DNA of 64,000 nucleotides, taken from an uncultured Rhodocyclaceae bacterium (GTDB lineage: Bacteria > Pseudomonadota > Gammaproteobacteria > Burkholderiales > Rhodocyclaceae). A program made the position numbers and the translations under genes. The notes below the pieces were generated by a model, which saw only the letters and a program-made list of their open reading frames with translations, did not search any database and was not told the DNA's origin. Of this stretch, positions 52,597 to 64,000 are shown one piece after another; within the stretch, counting starts at the first letter, position 1; each line of letters starts with the position of its first letter. The stretch is from NCBI GenBank assembly GCA_907163225.1, contig OU015322.1, forward strand, positions 2,581,001 to 2,645,000. Reading direction: 5' to 3'.

Positions 52597-54944
52597 AGTT
52601 CGCGGCGATCAGCGCATTGAGCTTTTCCGGGTTGTCACGATCATTTTCGTCGTAGAGCACGGTCTGGTGCCGGCCTTGGGCGTCCTTGACGAGCTTGATG
52701 CCTTCGTCGCCCTTGGCGCTGGACCAGTCGTAGCCGAGGAATTGCTTTTGCGCCTTGGTGTCGCTCGGGCTTTTGATGATGAGCACGGGGTTGGGCTGGT
52801 CGCTGGCCAGCACGAAGTGCAGCAGTTTGTCGCGTTCGATGGCGTGCACGAAGGCGAGGTAGCGGCGGTCGATTTCGGCGTCTTGCTCCGCCTGCGGCTG
52901 GCTGTTGAATTTCTTTTGTTTGTAGAGGTTTTTGATCTCGGTGCTGTCGTTGAAGGCGGAGGTGTAGGCGTCGAAGTAGTCGGCGGTGCACCACGGGCCG
53001 TTGGCGTCGCCTTGCAGCAGGGTTTTGTAGTCGGCGGCGGGGGCGCCGATGTGGGCGGCGTAGCGGTCGATGAGGGGCTCGTCTTGATACACCGGCTGGT
53101 TGGGGTCTGGGGAAACACCAGCGGCAAACCACTCGGCGACGCGCTCGCGGTAGTGCTCGGTGGTGTCCGGCGCGGTGGCTTTGCGGCGCAGGAAGAGGGT
53201 GACGGTGTTGGTGCCGGTTTTGCCGAAGGTGCCGCTGCCGAATTCGGCGATGGCAACAATGTCGAAATACTGGATGAGGATTTCGCGGGTCTTGATGTAG
53301 GTACCGTTGCCGTTGCTGAGGATGGAGGCGGGCAGGATGATGGCGGCGATGCCGCCGGTTTTGAGCAGTTGCTTGGCGCGCTCGATGAAAAAGCATTCGA
53401 TGCTGTTGTTGGTGTCGAGCGCGCTGGTGGTGTCGGTGAGCGCGTAGGCGGCGCGTTCGGCTTCGGGCAGGGTTTCGAGAAAGCCTTTGACGCTGTAGGG
53501 CGGGTTGGCGACGAGGATGTCGAAGCTGTTGTCGGCGATTTGTGGGTGGCTGGGGTGGGCCTTGACCAGCGCGTCGCCGTAGCAGATGGCGATGTCGCGC
53601 TGGCCGTGCATGAAGGCGGCGACCTTGGCGACTTTGGAGAGCCGGTATTCCTTTTCGATGCCAACGATGGCCTGGTGGTAGGTGGCGATGTCGGCCTGCG
53701 GGTGGGCGGCGGCGACGAGCGGCTTGATCTGGCGGGCGAGTTCGGTGAGGAAGTGGCCGGCGCCACAGGCGTAGTCGATGACTTTTGGCGGCGTGGCGTG
53801 CTCGGCGACGAGGCTTTGCAGCGGCAGGCTCATCATGATGAAGCGGCAGATGGGGAGCGGCGTGAAGTATTGGCCTTCGCTCTGCTTGACGCCCTGGTCG
53901 AGAAAGCCCTCGAAGAGGTCGCCGAGAAACTGGCTGTTGCCGGCTTCGTTGGTCAGGCGGATGTCCTGCCACATCTGGATGACTTTGAGGAGGACTTCGG
54001 CGTTTTGGTAGAACAGCTTTTCGTTGTGAACGTCGATGAATGAAAAGTCGTTATTGGTGAAGAATTTTTGTTGCAGGAAGAGCTGCCAGACGGCGCGCTG
54101 GGTGGCGTCCGGGTTCTGCTTGATGAAGCGCATGGCGTTTTGCACGGCGCTGCGGTCGATGTAGGTGATCGGTTCGCCGAGAAACTTGCCCATGCCTTCC
54201 TTGTAGAGTTGCTGGAGGCGGTCGAAGAGGTCGAAATGGCTGTCGTAGGCGACGCCTTTCCAGTAGAACTTGAGATCTTGCGGGTTGAGTGTTTCGTCGA
54301 CGAGCTTGCAGAGCAGCAGGTTGACCAGTTTGTCGAAGGCGTTTTCACGGCCGGAGACGTTGTGCTGGCGCAGGATGGTGGCGAAGGCGTGGTATTGCTT
54401 TTGCTGATCGCTGGCGCTGATGGTGTCGAGGTCGTCCAGCGAGTATTGATCCTTGCCGATCTGGTAGGTCTGGATGCTGGGCTCGAAAATGCCTTTGGTG
54501 GTGTAGTCGAGCTTGTAGGTGTCGCGCCAGATGGCAAAACGCTCTTTGACGTCGGTGGCGGTCTTGAAGCCTTTGAGGCCGGTGTCGTCGAGGTATTTGT
54601 CGTTGTCGCGGTGGGCGACGATGTGGCTGGTGTAGGTCAGCGCGCCATCGACGAGGTCGGACGTGTAGAGGCAGAGAAACTGGGTTTCGCTGATCTGCTG
54701 GGCGTAGCTGAAAAGCTGGTCGCCGTCGTTGAGGGTTTTTTTCCAGGCACGGGTGAATTCGCTGCCGGCGGTTTTGCATTCGATGATGAGCAGCGGCTTG
54801 CCGGCGTTGTCCTTGACGAGGATGTCGGCGCGGCCGCCGCTCATGCCGTGGCCGAGTTTGAAATGTGGTTCCAACTCGATGTTGGCTGGTTTGTAACCCT
54901 TTTCCAGCAGCCGATTGACGCACTCCAAAACAACAAAATTTTCG

Positions 54945-56840
<1,896 letters not shown>

Positions 56841-56931
56841 AAGCGGGCTGGGTTCTGTTCGTTGTAAAATGGCGCGATTTTAACACTCGGGTTCCGGCCG
56901 TTCCGGTGTCGCCCCTCAACTGATCGCATCG
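56841..56931. promoter_or_regulatory. Divergent amgK/lptD promoter region
   Basis: A 91-bp spacer that must drive both the amgK-murU series and the lptD-surA-pdxA-ksgA operon. AT-rich segments (TTGTAAAAT and TTTTAACAC) could be -10 regions, but no element is convincing. Confidence 0.4.
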
Positions 56932-59478
56932 ATGACCGGTTTTACCCGCCGCCCGCTCGCTGTTTTCGTCTGCTGCCTGTTTGCCGGGGTGCAGGCGAGC
57001 CATGCCGTCGATGTGCCGCGCCTTTCCTTGCCGCCGGGGACTTTGGGTGTTGCCACTAAGCCAGCGCCAGATGTGGCAATGCTGCTGGCCGACGCCGATG
57101 TGCCGCTGCGCCTGCGTACTGAGCGCAAGTTCAACGTGATGGGCAAGAAAAAGGCTGCGTCGGTCTCGGTGGTTGGTATTGAAACGCCGGCCGTGCTGAA
57201 AAAAGACACGGTTTACCCGCTTTTCGTGACGGCCGATCAGATCGAAGGCCAGGCTGACGATTTGACCGTGGCCGAGGGTAATGTCGAGCTGCGCAAGGTG
57301 GGGTCGCTGATTTTGGCTGATCGCGTGACCTATCGCATTCTGGACGACGAAGTCGAGGCTTTTGGCTCGGTGCGTGTGCTGCAGGATGGCGCCGAAATTG
57401 ATACGCCGCATCTGAAAATGAAGCTCGACGAGCAGCTTGGCTCGGCCGAGGATGTGAAGTACCACATCCTCAAGGAGACGGCGAGCCGCTTCTACAGCCC
57501 GACGCAGATTGTGGTGACGGCGGCGAGCAGCAACGCCATTACCTCCGGCGCGCCGATGATGCTCAATGTGGCGAACAGCTACGGTCTGCCGACCCAGTCG
57601 CCACCGCAGCGCCCGGTTGAAGCCAATGGCCGGGCCGAGCGTGTCGATTTTGAAGGCGAGAATCAATTCACGTTTTTTTCGAACACCTTTTCGACCTGCA
57701 AGCCGGATCGGGATGACTGGTATCTGCAGGCTTCGGAGACGCATCTCGACTACGATCGCAACGAAGGAACGGCCAGCCACGCCTCCCTGTGGTTTGGCGG
57801 AATGCCTCTGTTCTACTCGCCGATCGTATCTTTTCCGCTGAACGGCCAGCGCCGCTCCGGCGTGCTGCACCCGCATTTTTCGACCTCGACGCGGAGCGGT
57901 CTCGATTTCACGCTGCCGTACTACTGGAACATCGCGCCGAACTATGACCTGACGCTCTACCCGCGCTACATGAGCAAGCGCGGCTTCCAGCTCGGGGCCG
58001 AGGCGCGCTACGCCGATTTCAACTATCAGGGCATGTCGCGCGTTGAGTATCTGCCGAACGACGAAGTGCGGAATCGTCAGCGCTACGGCTATCGGATCGA
58101 GCACCAGCATGTGCTCGGGCGGGGCTTTTCGGCCGCCGTTAACTGGAACGGCGTTTCGGATGACTTCTACTGGCAGGACTTGTCATCACGCCTGTTGCAG
58201 ACATCCCAGGCGCAGTTGCCGAAACAGGTGTCGCTCAACTACACGCCATCGCCCTGGCTGCAGTCCAGCCTTCAGGTCTTGCGCTATCAGACGCTGCAAC
58301 TTGACCCGGCCGTTCCCGTCAGCCGCCCCTATTTTCTGGAGCCGCAGCTGAACGTTCTCGCCTATCGGCCGGACGTGTTGAATATGGATTTCAGCATGAT
58401 CGGCCAATACTCGCGTTTTACTCATGTGGACGCGGGAATGGATCAGGGCGACCGCGTTGTCATCTACCCGCAGCTTTCCATGCCCTTCGTCCATCCGGCC
58501 TTCCAGTTCACGCCCAAGGTCGGCCTGCACGTGAGTCAGTACTCGCTCGACCGACGCGATCCGCTGACCTTGGGTCAGTCCAACAGCATCAGCCGCGTCC
58601 TGCCGACATTTTCGCTGGATTCGACCGTGATCTTCGAGCGCGAAGGTGACTGGTTCGGCAACGGCTATATTCAGACGCTGGAGCCGCGCCTCTATTACGT
58701 GAATATTCCGTACAAGGATCAGAGCCAGATTCCGCGTTTTGATACGGGCTTGTCCGACTTCAATTTCGCCCAGATATTTTCCGAGAACCGTTACAGCGGT
58801 TTCGACCGGATCAACGATGCCAATCAGCTGACCGCGGCCGTGACAACGCGCCTGCTGGATGGCGAAACCGGTGCCGAGCGGTTCAAGGCGATGATCGGCC
58901 AGCGCTATTACTTCAAGCCGCAGCAGGTTTCGATCCCCGGTGAAACGACCCGCCAGAACGATTTTTCCAACCTGATCGCTGCGGTCAACGGCCTGGTTGC
59001 GCCAAAAACCTATATGGATCTGGCGTGGGAATACAACTACAGGGATAACCTCAGTGAGCGCTTTGCCGCCGGTGTCCGTTTCCAGCCGGAGCTCGGCAAG
59101 GTGCTGTCGGCCAGCTATCGTTACACGCGCAACCCGCTGACGACCCTGGCAACGGTCGATCAGATCGACATCGCCGGCCAGTGGCCGCTGTCTTCGAAAT
59201 GGTATGCGGTTGGCCGCTATAACTTTTCGTTGCGCGACCAGCAAACCCTTGAATCGATTGCCGGCGTGGAGTACAACGCGGGATGCTGGGCCGTGCGCCT
59301 GGTTGGCCAGCGGCTGGCAGCGATTACCGGCAAGCCGAACGACACCCTGTTTTTCCAGCTTGAGTTCAACGATTTCGGTAGTATCGGTACCAATCCGATT
59401 GGCCTGCTCCGGCGCAGTATTCCCGGTTACGGAAAAATCAACGAACTGCCCAATAGCAGCCTGCTCACGACCCAATGA
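56932..59478 (+). CDS. lptD: LPS-assembly protein LptD
   Basis: Outer-membrane barrel that inserts lipopolysaccharide into the outer leaflet with LptE. 848 aa: signal peptide to about residue 25 (SHA), a periplasmic OstA/LptA-like beta-jellyroll (about 85-220, with [20 protein letters not shown]), and a C-terminal barrel with aromatic-rich strands. Cysteines in FSTCKPDRD and NAGCWAV could form the inter-domain disulfide. The stop overlaps the surA ATG by 4 bp. Confidence 0.95.
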   Translation: MTGFTRRPLAVFVCCLFAGVQASHAVDVPRLSLPPGTLGVATKPAPDVAMLLADADVPLRLRTERKFNVMGKKKAASVSVVGIETPAVLKKDTVYPLFVTADQIEGQADDLTVAEGNVELRKVGSLILADRVTYRILDDEVEAFGSVRVLQDGAEIDTPHLKMKLDEQLGSAEDVKYHILKETASRFYSPTQIVVTAASSNAITSGAPMMLNVANSYGLPTQSPPQRPVEANGRAERVDFEGENQFTFFSNTFSTCKPDRDDWYLQASETHLDYDRNEGTASHASLWFGGMPLFYSPIVSFPLNGQRRSGVLHPHFSTSTRSGLDFTLPYYWNIAPNYDLTLYPRYMSKRGFQLGAEARYADFNYQGMSRVEYLPNDEVRNRQRYGYRIEHQHVLGRGFSAAVNWNGVSDDFYWQDLSSRLLQTSQAQLPKQVSLNYTPSPWLQSSLQVLRYQTLQLDPAVPVSRPYFLEPQLNVLAYRPDVLNMDFSMIGQYSRFTHVDAGMDQGDRVVIYPQLSMPFVHPAFQFTPKVGLHVSQYSLDRRDPLTLGQSNSISRVLPTFSLDSTVIFEREGDWFGNGYIQTLEPRLYYVNIPYKDQSQIPRFDTGLSDFNFAQIFSENRYSGFDRINDANQLTAAVTTRLLDGETGAERFKAMIGQRYYFKPQQVSIPGETTRQNDFSNLIAAVNGLVAPKTYMDLAWEYNYRDNLSERFAAGVRFQPELGKVLSASYRYTRNPLTTLATVDQIDIAGQWPLSSKWYAVGRYNFSLRDQQTLESIAGVEYNAGCWAVRLVGQRLAAITGKPNDTLFFQLEFNDFGSIGTNPIGLLRRSIPGYGKINELPNSSLLTTQ

Positions 59479-60788
59479 CCACCATGACCCCACTTATTCG
59501 TCACCTGATTGTCCTGATCTGCTGCCTTGGCGGCCTGGTGCATCCTGTCTCCGCCGCGCCAGATCCGGCCATCGAGGCCGACCGCATCGTGGCTGTCGTC
59601 GGTGACGAGGTTGTCACGTACTACGACCTGCGCACCCGCCTGACCGCTGCGCTCAAACAGTTGCAAAAGCAGGGAACGCCGCTGCCGCCGCAAGATGAAC
59701 TCGAGCGTCAGATGCTGGAGCGCCTGATCATGGAGCGGGCGCAACTGCAATATGCCCGTGACTCCGGCATGAAAATCGACGACGCCCAGCTCGACCAGGC
59801 GATCGGCCGAATTGCTGCCGGCAACAAGATGACGCCACAGCAGTTTCGTTCGGTACTGGAAAAGGATGGCGTGCAGTACGCGCAATTCCGCGAGGAAATC
59901 CGCAGCGAGATGGTTACCGTCCGCCTGCGCGAGCGTGAAGTGGACAGCAAGCTGATCATTTCCGACGGAGAAATCGACAACTACCTGGCTGAGCAAACGG
60001 CAAAAGGTGGCGGCGAAGAATATCAACTGGCGCACATTCTTCTGCGCGCGCCGGAGTCGGCCAGCCCGGAACAGTTGCAAAAACTGCGTTTGCGCGGTGA
60101 GCAGGCTCTGAAACGGGCGCGGGCCGGCGATAATTTCGCCGAATTGACCGCGGCCTTCTCCGATGCGCCGGACGCCCTGAAGGGCGGCGATCTTGGCTGG
60201 CGTCCGCTGGATCGTCTGCCGGGACTCTACGCCGAAGTCAGCGCTCGTCTGGAACCCGGGCAAATCAGCGAACTGCTGCGCTCATCGGCAGGTTTCCACA
60301 TCATCAAGCTGCTCAACAAGCGCGGCGGTTCTGCGCCGGCTTCCGTGCAACAAAGTCGTGCCCGCCACATCCTGATCCGCATCAACGAAATTGTTTCCGA
60401 AGCGGAAGCCCGGCGCAAGCTGGAAAGCGTGCGCGAACGCATCACCAACGGCATGGATTTCGCGGAACAGGCCCGCCTCTACTCGCAGGATGGTTCTGCT
60501 GCCAAGGGCGGCGATCTCGGCTGGCTGGCGCCGGGTGATACCGTGCCGGAATTCGAGCGCGCCATGGATGGACTCAAGATCAGCGAAGTCAGCCCGGTTG
60601 TCCAGTCGCCCTTTGGCATGCATCTGATTCAGGTGCAGGAACGTCGTGAACAAGACGTCTCGGTCGAGCGCAAACGCGGCGTTGCCCGTCAGGCGCTGCG
60701 CGAACGCAAGCTGGACGAAGCCTACCAGGACTGGCTGCGCCAGTTGCGCGACCGAACCTACGTCGAGAACCGACTCGAAGAAAAATGA
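59475..60788 (+). CDS. surA: Periplasmic chaperone and peptidyl-prolyl isomerase SurA
   Basis: Periplasmic chaperone for outer-membrane proteins. 437 aa: signal peptide (cleavage near SAA, residue 28), N-terminal chaperone domain ([15 protein letters not shown]), and two parvulin domains (about 175-275 with [10 protein letters not shown]; about 290-390 with [10 protein letters not shown] and [18 protein letters not shown]). The start overlaps lptD and the stop overlaps pdxA, each by 4 bp. It would serve LptD, the TonB receptor and the trimeric adhesin encoded in this window. Confidence 0.96.
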   Translation: MTTMTPLIRHLIVLICCLGGLVHPVSAAPDPAIEADRIVAVVGDEVVTYYDLRTRLTAALKQLQKQGTPLPPQDELERQMLERLIMERAQLQYARDSGMKIDDAQLDQAIGRIAAGNKMTPQQFRSVLEKDGVQYAQFREEIRSEMVTVRLREREVDSKLIISDGEIDNYLAEQTAKGGGEEYQLAHILLRAPESASPEQLQKLRLRGEQALKRARAGDNFAELTAAFSDAPDALKGGDLGWRPLDRLPGLYAEVSARLEPGQISELLRSSAGFHIIKLLNKRGGSAPASVQQSRARHILIRINEIVSEAEARRKLESVRERITNGMDFAEQARLYSQDGSAAKGGDLGWLAPGDTVPEFERAMDGLKISEVSPVVQSPFGMHLIQVQERREQDVSVERKRGVARQALRERKLDEAYQDWLRQLRDRTYVENRLEEK

Positions 60789-61777
60789 TGTTGCCGGTCA
60801 TTGCCGTGACCAGCGGCGAGCCGGCCGGTATCGGGCCGGAGTTGTGCCTGCGTCTGGCCGGCTATGAAGGCGGCGCCCAGCCGGTCATTCTCGGTGACCG
60901 CCATCTGCTTGAAGCACGGGCGGCACAGCTTGGGCAGGCGGTGAATTTTCGCGATTTTTGCCCGAAAAACCCGGTCGACCGCAGCAGGCTTGATGTCCTG
61001 AATATTCCACTCGCGGTACCCGCGCAGGCCGGCGTGCTTGATGCCGCCAACGGCCATTACGTGCTGGCCCTGCTCGACCGCGCGCTGGCCGGCTGCCAGA
61101 CCGGCGAGTTTGCCGCGATGGCCACCGCCCCGGTGCACAAGGGTGTCATCAACGAAGCCGGCGTGCATTTCACCGGCCACACCGAATACCTCGCCGAAAA
61201 GACCGAGACGCCGCTCGTCGTCATGATGCTGGCCGGCGACACCGAGCGCGGCCCGCTTCGCGTCGCGCTGGTCACCACGCACCTGCCGCTGAAAGACGTA
61301 TCCGCCGCGATCACCGCCGATGTACTGGAAAAGACCCTGCGTATCCTGCACGCCGACCTGCGCGGAAAATACGGCCTGGCTGCCCCGCGCATCCTCGTTG
61401 CCGGCCTCAACCCACACGCCGGCGAAGGCGGTTACCTCGGCATGGAAGAAATCGAAGTCATCACGCCCGTGCTCGAAAAACTGCGTGCCGAAGGCATGGC
61501 ACTGTCCGGTCCCTATCCGGCCGACACCATGTTCACGCCGCCCATTCTCGCGCAGGGTGATGCCGTACTCGCCATGTACCACGACCAGGGACTGACTGCG
61601 CTCAAGTACGCCACCTTCGGCAAGGGCATCAACGTCACGCTCGGCCTGCCCATCATCCGCACCTCGGTCGATCACGGTACAGCGCTCGAGCTGGCCGGCA
61701 CCGGTCGGGCCGACCCGGGCAGCCTGTTTGAAGCGGTGGCGGAAGCGGCCCGCATGGCCACAAGGAAAATGCAATGA
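60785..61777 (+). CDS. pdxA: 4-hydroxythreonine-4-phosphate dehydrogenase PdxA
   Basis: Pyridoxal-phosphate biosynthesis; oxidises 4-phosphohydroxy-L-threonine. 330 aa with family blocks [52 protein letters not shown] and [12 protein letters not shown], which contain the zinc-ligand histidines. It is coupled to surA and ksgA by ATGA overlaps. Part of the variable segment ([15 protein letters not shown]) coincides with a dispersed-repeat copy. Confidence 0.96.
   Translation: MMLPVIAVTSGEPAGIGPELCLRLAGYEGGAQPVILGDRHLLEARAAQLGQAVNFRDFCPKNPVDRSRLDVLNIPLAVPAQAGVLDAANGHYVLALLDRALAGCQTGEFAAMATAPVHKGVINEAGVHFTGHTEYLAEKTETPLVVMMLAGDTERGPLRVALVTTHLPLKDVSAAITADVLEKTLRILHADLRGKYGLAAPRILVAGLNPHAGEGGYLGMEEIEVITPVLEKLRAEGMALSGPYPADTMFTPPILAQGDAVLAMYHDQGLTALKYATFGKGINVTLGLPIIRTSVDHGTALELAGTGRADPGSLFEAVAEAARMATRKMQ
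60943..60984 (-). repeat. Dispersed GGTCRACCGG repeat, copy in pdxA
   Basis: Minus strand: CTGCGGTCGACCGGGTTTTT then CGGGCAAAAATCGCG. The core is perfect, but the A-tract is replaced by T; it is otherwise aligned with the consensus. Confidence 0.6.
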
Positions 61778-62544
61778 AAGGCCACGTCGCCAGAAAACGC
61801 TTCGGCCAGAACTTTCTGGTCGACCACGGCATCATCGCCGCCATCGTGTCGGCCATCGACCCGAAGCGCACCGATACCGTCGTTGAAATCGGCCCCGGCC
61901 TCGGGGCGATCACCGAGCCGCTCATGCAGCGCGTCGATCACCTGCACGTCGTCGAAATCGACCGCGACCTGATCGCCCGTCTGAAAAAGCAGCACACGCC
62001 GGAACGCATGACCATCCACGAAGGCGATGCGCTGGCCTTCGATTTTGCCAGCATCGGCAAGAACCTCCGGCTGGTCGGCAATCTGCCCTACAACATCTCG
62101 ACGCCGCTGCTCTTCCATCTGGCCGGCTACGTCGATGTCGTGCACGACATGCACTTCATGCTGCAGAAGGAAGTCGTCGAGCGCATGGTCGCCGAGCCGG
62201 GCAATGCCGATTTCGGCCGCATGTCGGTCATGCTGCAATACCGTTTCTACCTCGAATGGCTGATCGACGTCCCGCCGGAAAGCTTCGACCCTCCGCCCAA
62301 GGTTCAGTCGGCGGTCGTTCGGCTGATTCCGAAACCGGTTTCGGAACTCACCGCCAAAAGCCAGGAAAAACTCTCGCAAGTCGCCCTGACCGCCTTCTCC
62401 CAGCGCCGCAAGATGCTACGCAACACGATGAAGAGCCTGCTCAACGATGCCGCTTTCGAGGAACTCGGCATCGCGCCAACCCTGCGCCCCGAGGATGTTT
62501 CAGTCGAGGATTACGTTCGGATTGCCAATTTCCTCGCTTGTTGA
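61774..62544 (+). CDS. rsmA: 16S rRNA dimethyladenosine transferase RsmA (KsgA)
   Basis: Dimethylates two adjacent adenines near the 3' end of 16S rRNA. 256 aa with [16 protein letters not shown] motif [16 protein letters not shown] and catalytic NLPYNIS. Last gene of the lptD-surA-pdxA-ksgA operon; its ATG overlaps the pdxA stop. Confidence 0.97.
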   Translation: MKGHVARKRFGQNFLVDHGIIAAIVSAIDPKRTDTVVEIGPGLGAITEPLMQRVDHLHVVEIDRDLIARLKKQHTPERMTIHEGDALAFDFASIGKNLRLVGNLPYNISTPLLFHLAGYVDVVHDMHFMLQKEVVERMVAEPGNADFGRMSVMLQYRFYLEWLIDVPPESFDPPPKVQSAVVRLIPKPVSELTAKSQEKLSQVALTAFSQRRKMLRNTMKSLLNDAAFEELGIAPTLRPEDVSVEDYVRIANFLAC

Positions 62545-62583
62545 GAGACTATGGCAATTCGATTGTCCGACGTGGGGTTGAGA

Positions 62584-63066
62584 ATGATTAAAATCTTTGC
62601 AACAGCACTGGCCTTGATTTGCGCTTCACCGCTATTTGCCCAGTCCGATGTGGCAGCGGATAACTCTATCCCCTCTTCTTTCCTGCGCTTGAACGACTTG
62701 GAGGCTCGCGGTGCGGTTCAGCTTTCGGCTTCCGAGCTCAGGGCCTTGCTCCCGGGGGCTAAGGTGAAAAACCTTACTCGGCAAGGAAGCACCCGCTATT
62801 GGACCAACGATTCAAGCGGCGATTTTGTCGCGTCGACGGATGGAAAAGGTGGCCACGGGAGGGCTGTTGCTGGTGTGGGTCGTTCCAATACTGGCGTGGG
62901 TACCTGGCATCTTGCTGACAATGGAACTTACTGTGTTCAGATTGAATGGAAGGGCTCATCTGAGCAGTGGTGCCGCTATATTTTCCGGATGGAAAATAAA
63001 TATTATGGCGTGAAGTCGCTAAAGGATGGCGCAGCGGTAGCCTACGAATACGACTTCACGAAGTAG
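62584..63066 (+). CDS. DUF995-like exported protein
   Basis: A 160-aa protein with a signal peptide (cleavage after LFA, about residue 19). The mature domain contains GVGTWHLADNGTYCVQIEW and QWCRYIFRM, similar to the DUF995 family of unknown function; the two cysteines may pair. The frame begins at 62551, but the ATG at 62584 starts the signal peptide. It lies 39 bp after ksgA with lower GC than the operon, and may be a later addition with its own promoter. Confidence 0.72.
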   Translation: MIKIFATALALICASPLFAQSDVAADNSIPSSFLRLNDLEARGAVQLSASELRALLPGAKVKNLTRQGSTRYWTNDSSGDFVASTDGKGGHGRAVAGVGRSNTGVGTWHLADNGTYCVQIEWKGSSEQWCRYIFRMENKYYGVKSLKDGAAVAYEYDFTK

Positions 63067-63112
63067 TCCTTCCGGGCTTTTTCCGAATATTGAAGAGAGT
63101 GGCAAGCAGACG

Positions 63113-63144
63113 AAAAAGGCGGATCAGGTTGCCCTCTCCGCCTT
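63113..63144 (-). terminator. Terminator of the DUF2892 gene
   Basis: AAGGCGGA and TCCGCCTT arms around a 13-base loop; on the minus strand the stem ends in TTTTT. It also lies just beyond the DUF995-like gene. Confidence 0.7.
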
Positions 63145-63178
63145 CTGCAAAAAGCTCGGAAAGCTTTGTGCTGTCTTG

Positions 63179-63370
63179 TTACTGCTGCGCCGGGCAGGTC
63201 TTGATGCCGAGCAGCGTGTAGGCCGGGCACCAGCCCATCAAGCCGGTGGCCAGGGGCACAATGCCGATGTAGCCCCAGACCGGCAACATGCCGGCTGCGG
63301 TAGCGCCGATCAGGCCGGCGCCGGCAACGATGCGAAGGATTTTGTCGATACCGCCAACATTTGCAGCCAT
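63179..63370 (-). CDS. DUF2892 (YgaP-like) small inner-membrane protein
   Basis: A 63-aa protein with two hydrophobic helices and the family pattern NVGGIDKILRIVAG near the start and PAYTLLGIKTC near the end. The family is common next to rhodaneses and sulfur- or redox-related regulators; its function is unknown. It lies 72 bp downstream of the Crp/Fnr gene on the same strand, with a Crp-like box between them. Confidence 0.85.
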   Translation of the reverse strand: MAANVGGIDKILRIVAGAGLIGATAAGMLPVWGYIGIVPLATGLMGWCPAYTLLGIKTCPAQQ

Positions 63371-63431
63371 GGTGTTTTCTCCGTCAGGTTATGTGTACAA
63401 CGCCAATGTAACGGTCTGGCCGGTGGGCGTA

Positions 63432-63447
63432 TGTAACCTCGGTCACA
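63432..63447 (-). promoter_or_regulatory. Crp/Fnr-type operator upstream of the DUF2892 gene
   Basis: Minus strand TGTGACCGAGGTTACA: two inverted half-sites with one mismatch, close to the Crp consensus TGTGA-N6-TCACA. It is centred about 70 bp upstream of the DUF2892 ATG and overlaps the last codons of the regulator gene. Confidence 0.55.
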
Positions 63448-64000
63448 CAGCTGCGAGTTTCTGCAAACCCTCGCGGTCGATGATGCTGAGTTGTTCGCGC
63501 CCGAGCGCGACCAGTCCCTGATCGGCAAAGCCCTTGAGCAGGCGGCTGACGATTTCGCGGACGCTCCCCAGTTCGTCGGCCAGTTGCTGGTGGGTGACAT
63601 TGAGCACGGCTTCATTGCGGGCCAGAATCAGCTTGGCCAGACGCTGGTCGAGCCGCGCGAAGGCGACTTCTTCGACCAGTTGCATGAGTTCGCCGATGCG
63701 GTCGGCGAAAAGGTGAAAAACGAAGTCGCGGAACGGGGCGTGTTCGACCATGAGCCCAGCAAAGGCGGGCACCGGCAGGGCGAGCAGGGTCAGCGGGGTT
63801 TCGGCGATGCCGCGCGCGTTGTACTCGGTGTGGCCGAGCAGGCAGCTCGATGAAATGATGCACGAGCCGCCCGGTGTGACCCGGTAGAGCATCAGCTCCC
63901 GGCCGCTGGCCGCCAGCTTGATGACCTTGATGCTGCCTTCGAGCAGAAGCGGAAAGCCTTGGCAGGGCTGGTGTTCGGCAAAAACCTGGGTGCCGGCTGG
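63443..64000 (-). CDS. Crp/Fnr-family transcriptional regulator (5' end beyond window)
   Basis: Partial gene of at least 185 codons; the N-terminus lies outside the window. The visible part has the end of the cyclic-nucleotide-binding-like domain (LLLEGSIKVIKLAASGREL and GGSCIISSSCLLGH) and a C-terminal Crp winged helix (VTHQQLADELGSVREIVSRLLKGFADQGLV). Two cysteines in SCIISSSC might be redox sensitive, but no complete Fnr cysteine set can be judged. It probably regulates the adjacent DUF2892 gene. Confidence 0.88.
   Translation of the reverse strand, partial: PAGTQVFAEHQPCQGFPLLLEGSIKVIKLAASGRELMLYRVTPGGSCIISSSCLLGHTEYNARGIAETPLTLLALPVPAFAGLMVEHAPFRDFVFHLFADRIGELMQLVEEVAFARLDQRLAKLILARNEAVLNVTHQQLADELGSVREIVSRLLKGFADQGLVALGREQLSIIDREGLQKLAAV

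Noticed and set aside
52586-54043. Long plus-strand open frame opposite the R-M-S gene
   Set aside because: Valine/glycine/glutamate-biased composition typical of the complement of a GC-rich gene; the opposite strand has clear catalytic motifs.

Overview
The window is high-GC, gene-dense chromosomal DNA from a betaproteobacterium. The gene content fits the Rhodocyclaceae (Dechloromonas/Azospira type): phenylacetate catabolism, PEP-CTERM surface proteins with an EpsA-like LuxR regulator, both menaquinone (MenA) and ubiquinone (UbiH) genes, and betaproteobacterial neighbourhoods such as lptD-surA-pdxA-ksgA divergent from amgK-murU, dusB-fis-purH-purD, and hemC-hemD-hemX-hemY. This assignment comes from gene content and order only; no rRNA or tRNA gene was seen.

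Layout. 1-5.2 kb: end of a phenylacetate (paa) cluster, with paaE, two crotonases, an IclR regulator, paaY and the repressor paaX. 5.5-10.1 kb: a probable seven-gene operon (TetR regulator behind a 38-bp dyad, Cys-rich lipoprotein, YcgJ-like protein, YadA-type trimeric autotransporter, small exported protein, PliI-type lysozyme inhibitor, orphan protein). 10.3-15 kb: a Pal-like lipoprotein, then the sulfate ABC transporter sbp-cysT-cysW-cysA. 15-25.7 kb: hemA-prfA and prmC-grxD, usually close neighbours in related genomes, are separated by about 7 kb carrying an EpsA-like regulator, three tandem PEP-CTERM paralogues, a TonB-dependent receptor and an orphan response regulator. 25.8-29 kb: another LuxR regulator, a fourth PEP-CTERM protein and an OsmC protein. 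29-32.3 kb: argH and the AlgZ/AlgR-like two-component pair. 32.3-37.8 kb: a zinc-ribbon/glutaredoxin fusion, an unrecognised gene, pepN, a secreted Arg/His-rich protein and a TPMT-like methyltransferase. 37.9-41.8 kb: hemC-hemD-hemX-hemY.

41.8-56.8 kb, minus strand: a long co-directional series amgK-murU-[R-M-S enzyme]-dinD-pepP-ubiH-menA-dusB-fis-purH-purD-hemF. The restriction-modification enzyme and dinD look inserted between murU and pepP. 56.9-62.5 kb: lptD-surA-pdxA-ksgA, each start overlapping the preceding stop by 4 bp. 62.6-64 kb: a DUF995-like protein, a DUF2892 membrane protein and a Crp/Fnr regulator cut by the window edge.

Two observations stand out. First, a short dispersed repeat of about 35 bp, with a palindromic core (CGGTCRACCG), an A-tract and then CGGCCAAAA, occurs at least a dozen times. 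Some copies are intergenic and several are read in frame inside genes (hemX, murU, algZ, pepN, pdxA and the R-M-S enzyme). Second, the single-chain restriction-modification-specificity enzyme (AloI-like, type IIB/IIG) is interrupted near its N-terminus by an A9 run inside one such repeat. With eight A residues the frame would join a family-typical N-terminus to the main ORF, so the gene may be phase variable, freshly broken or mis-sequenced.
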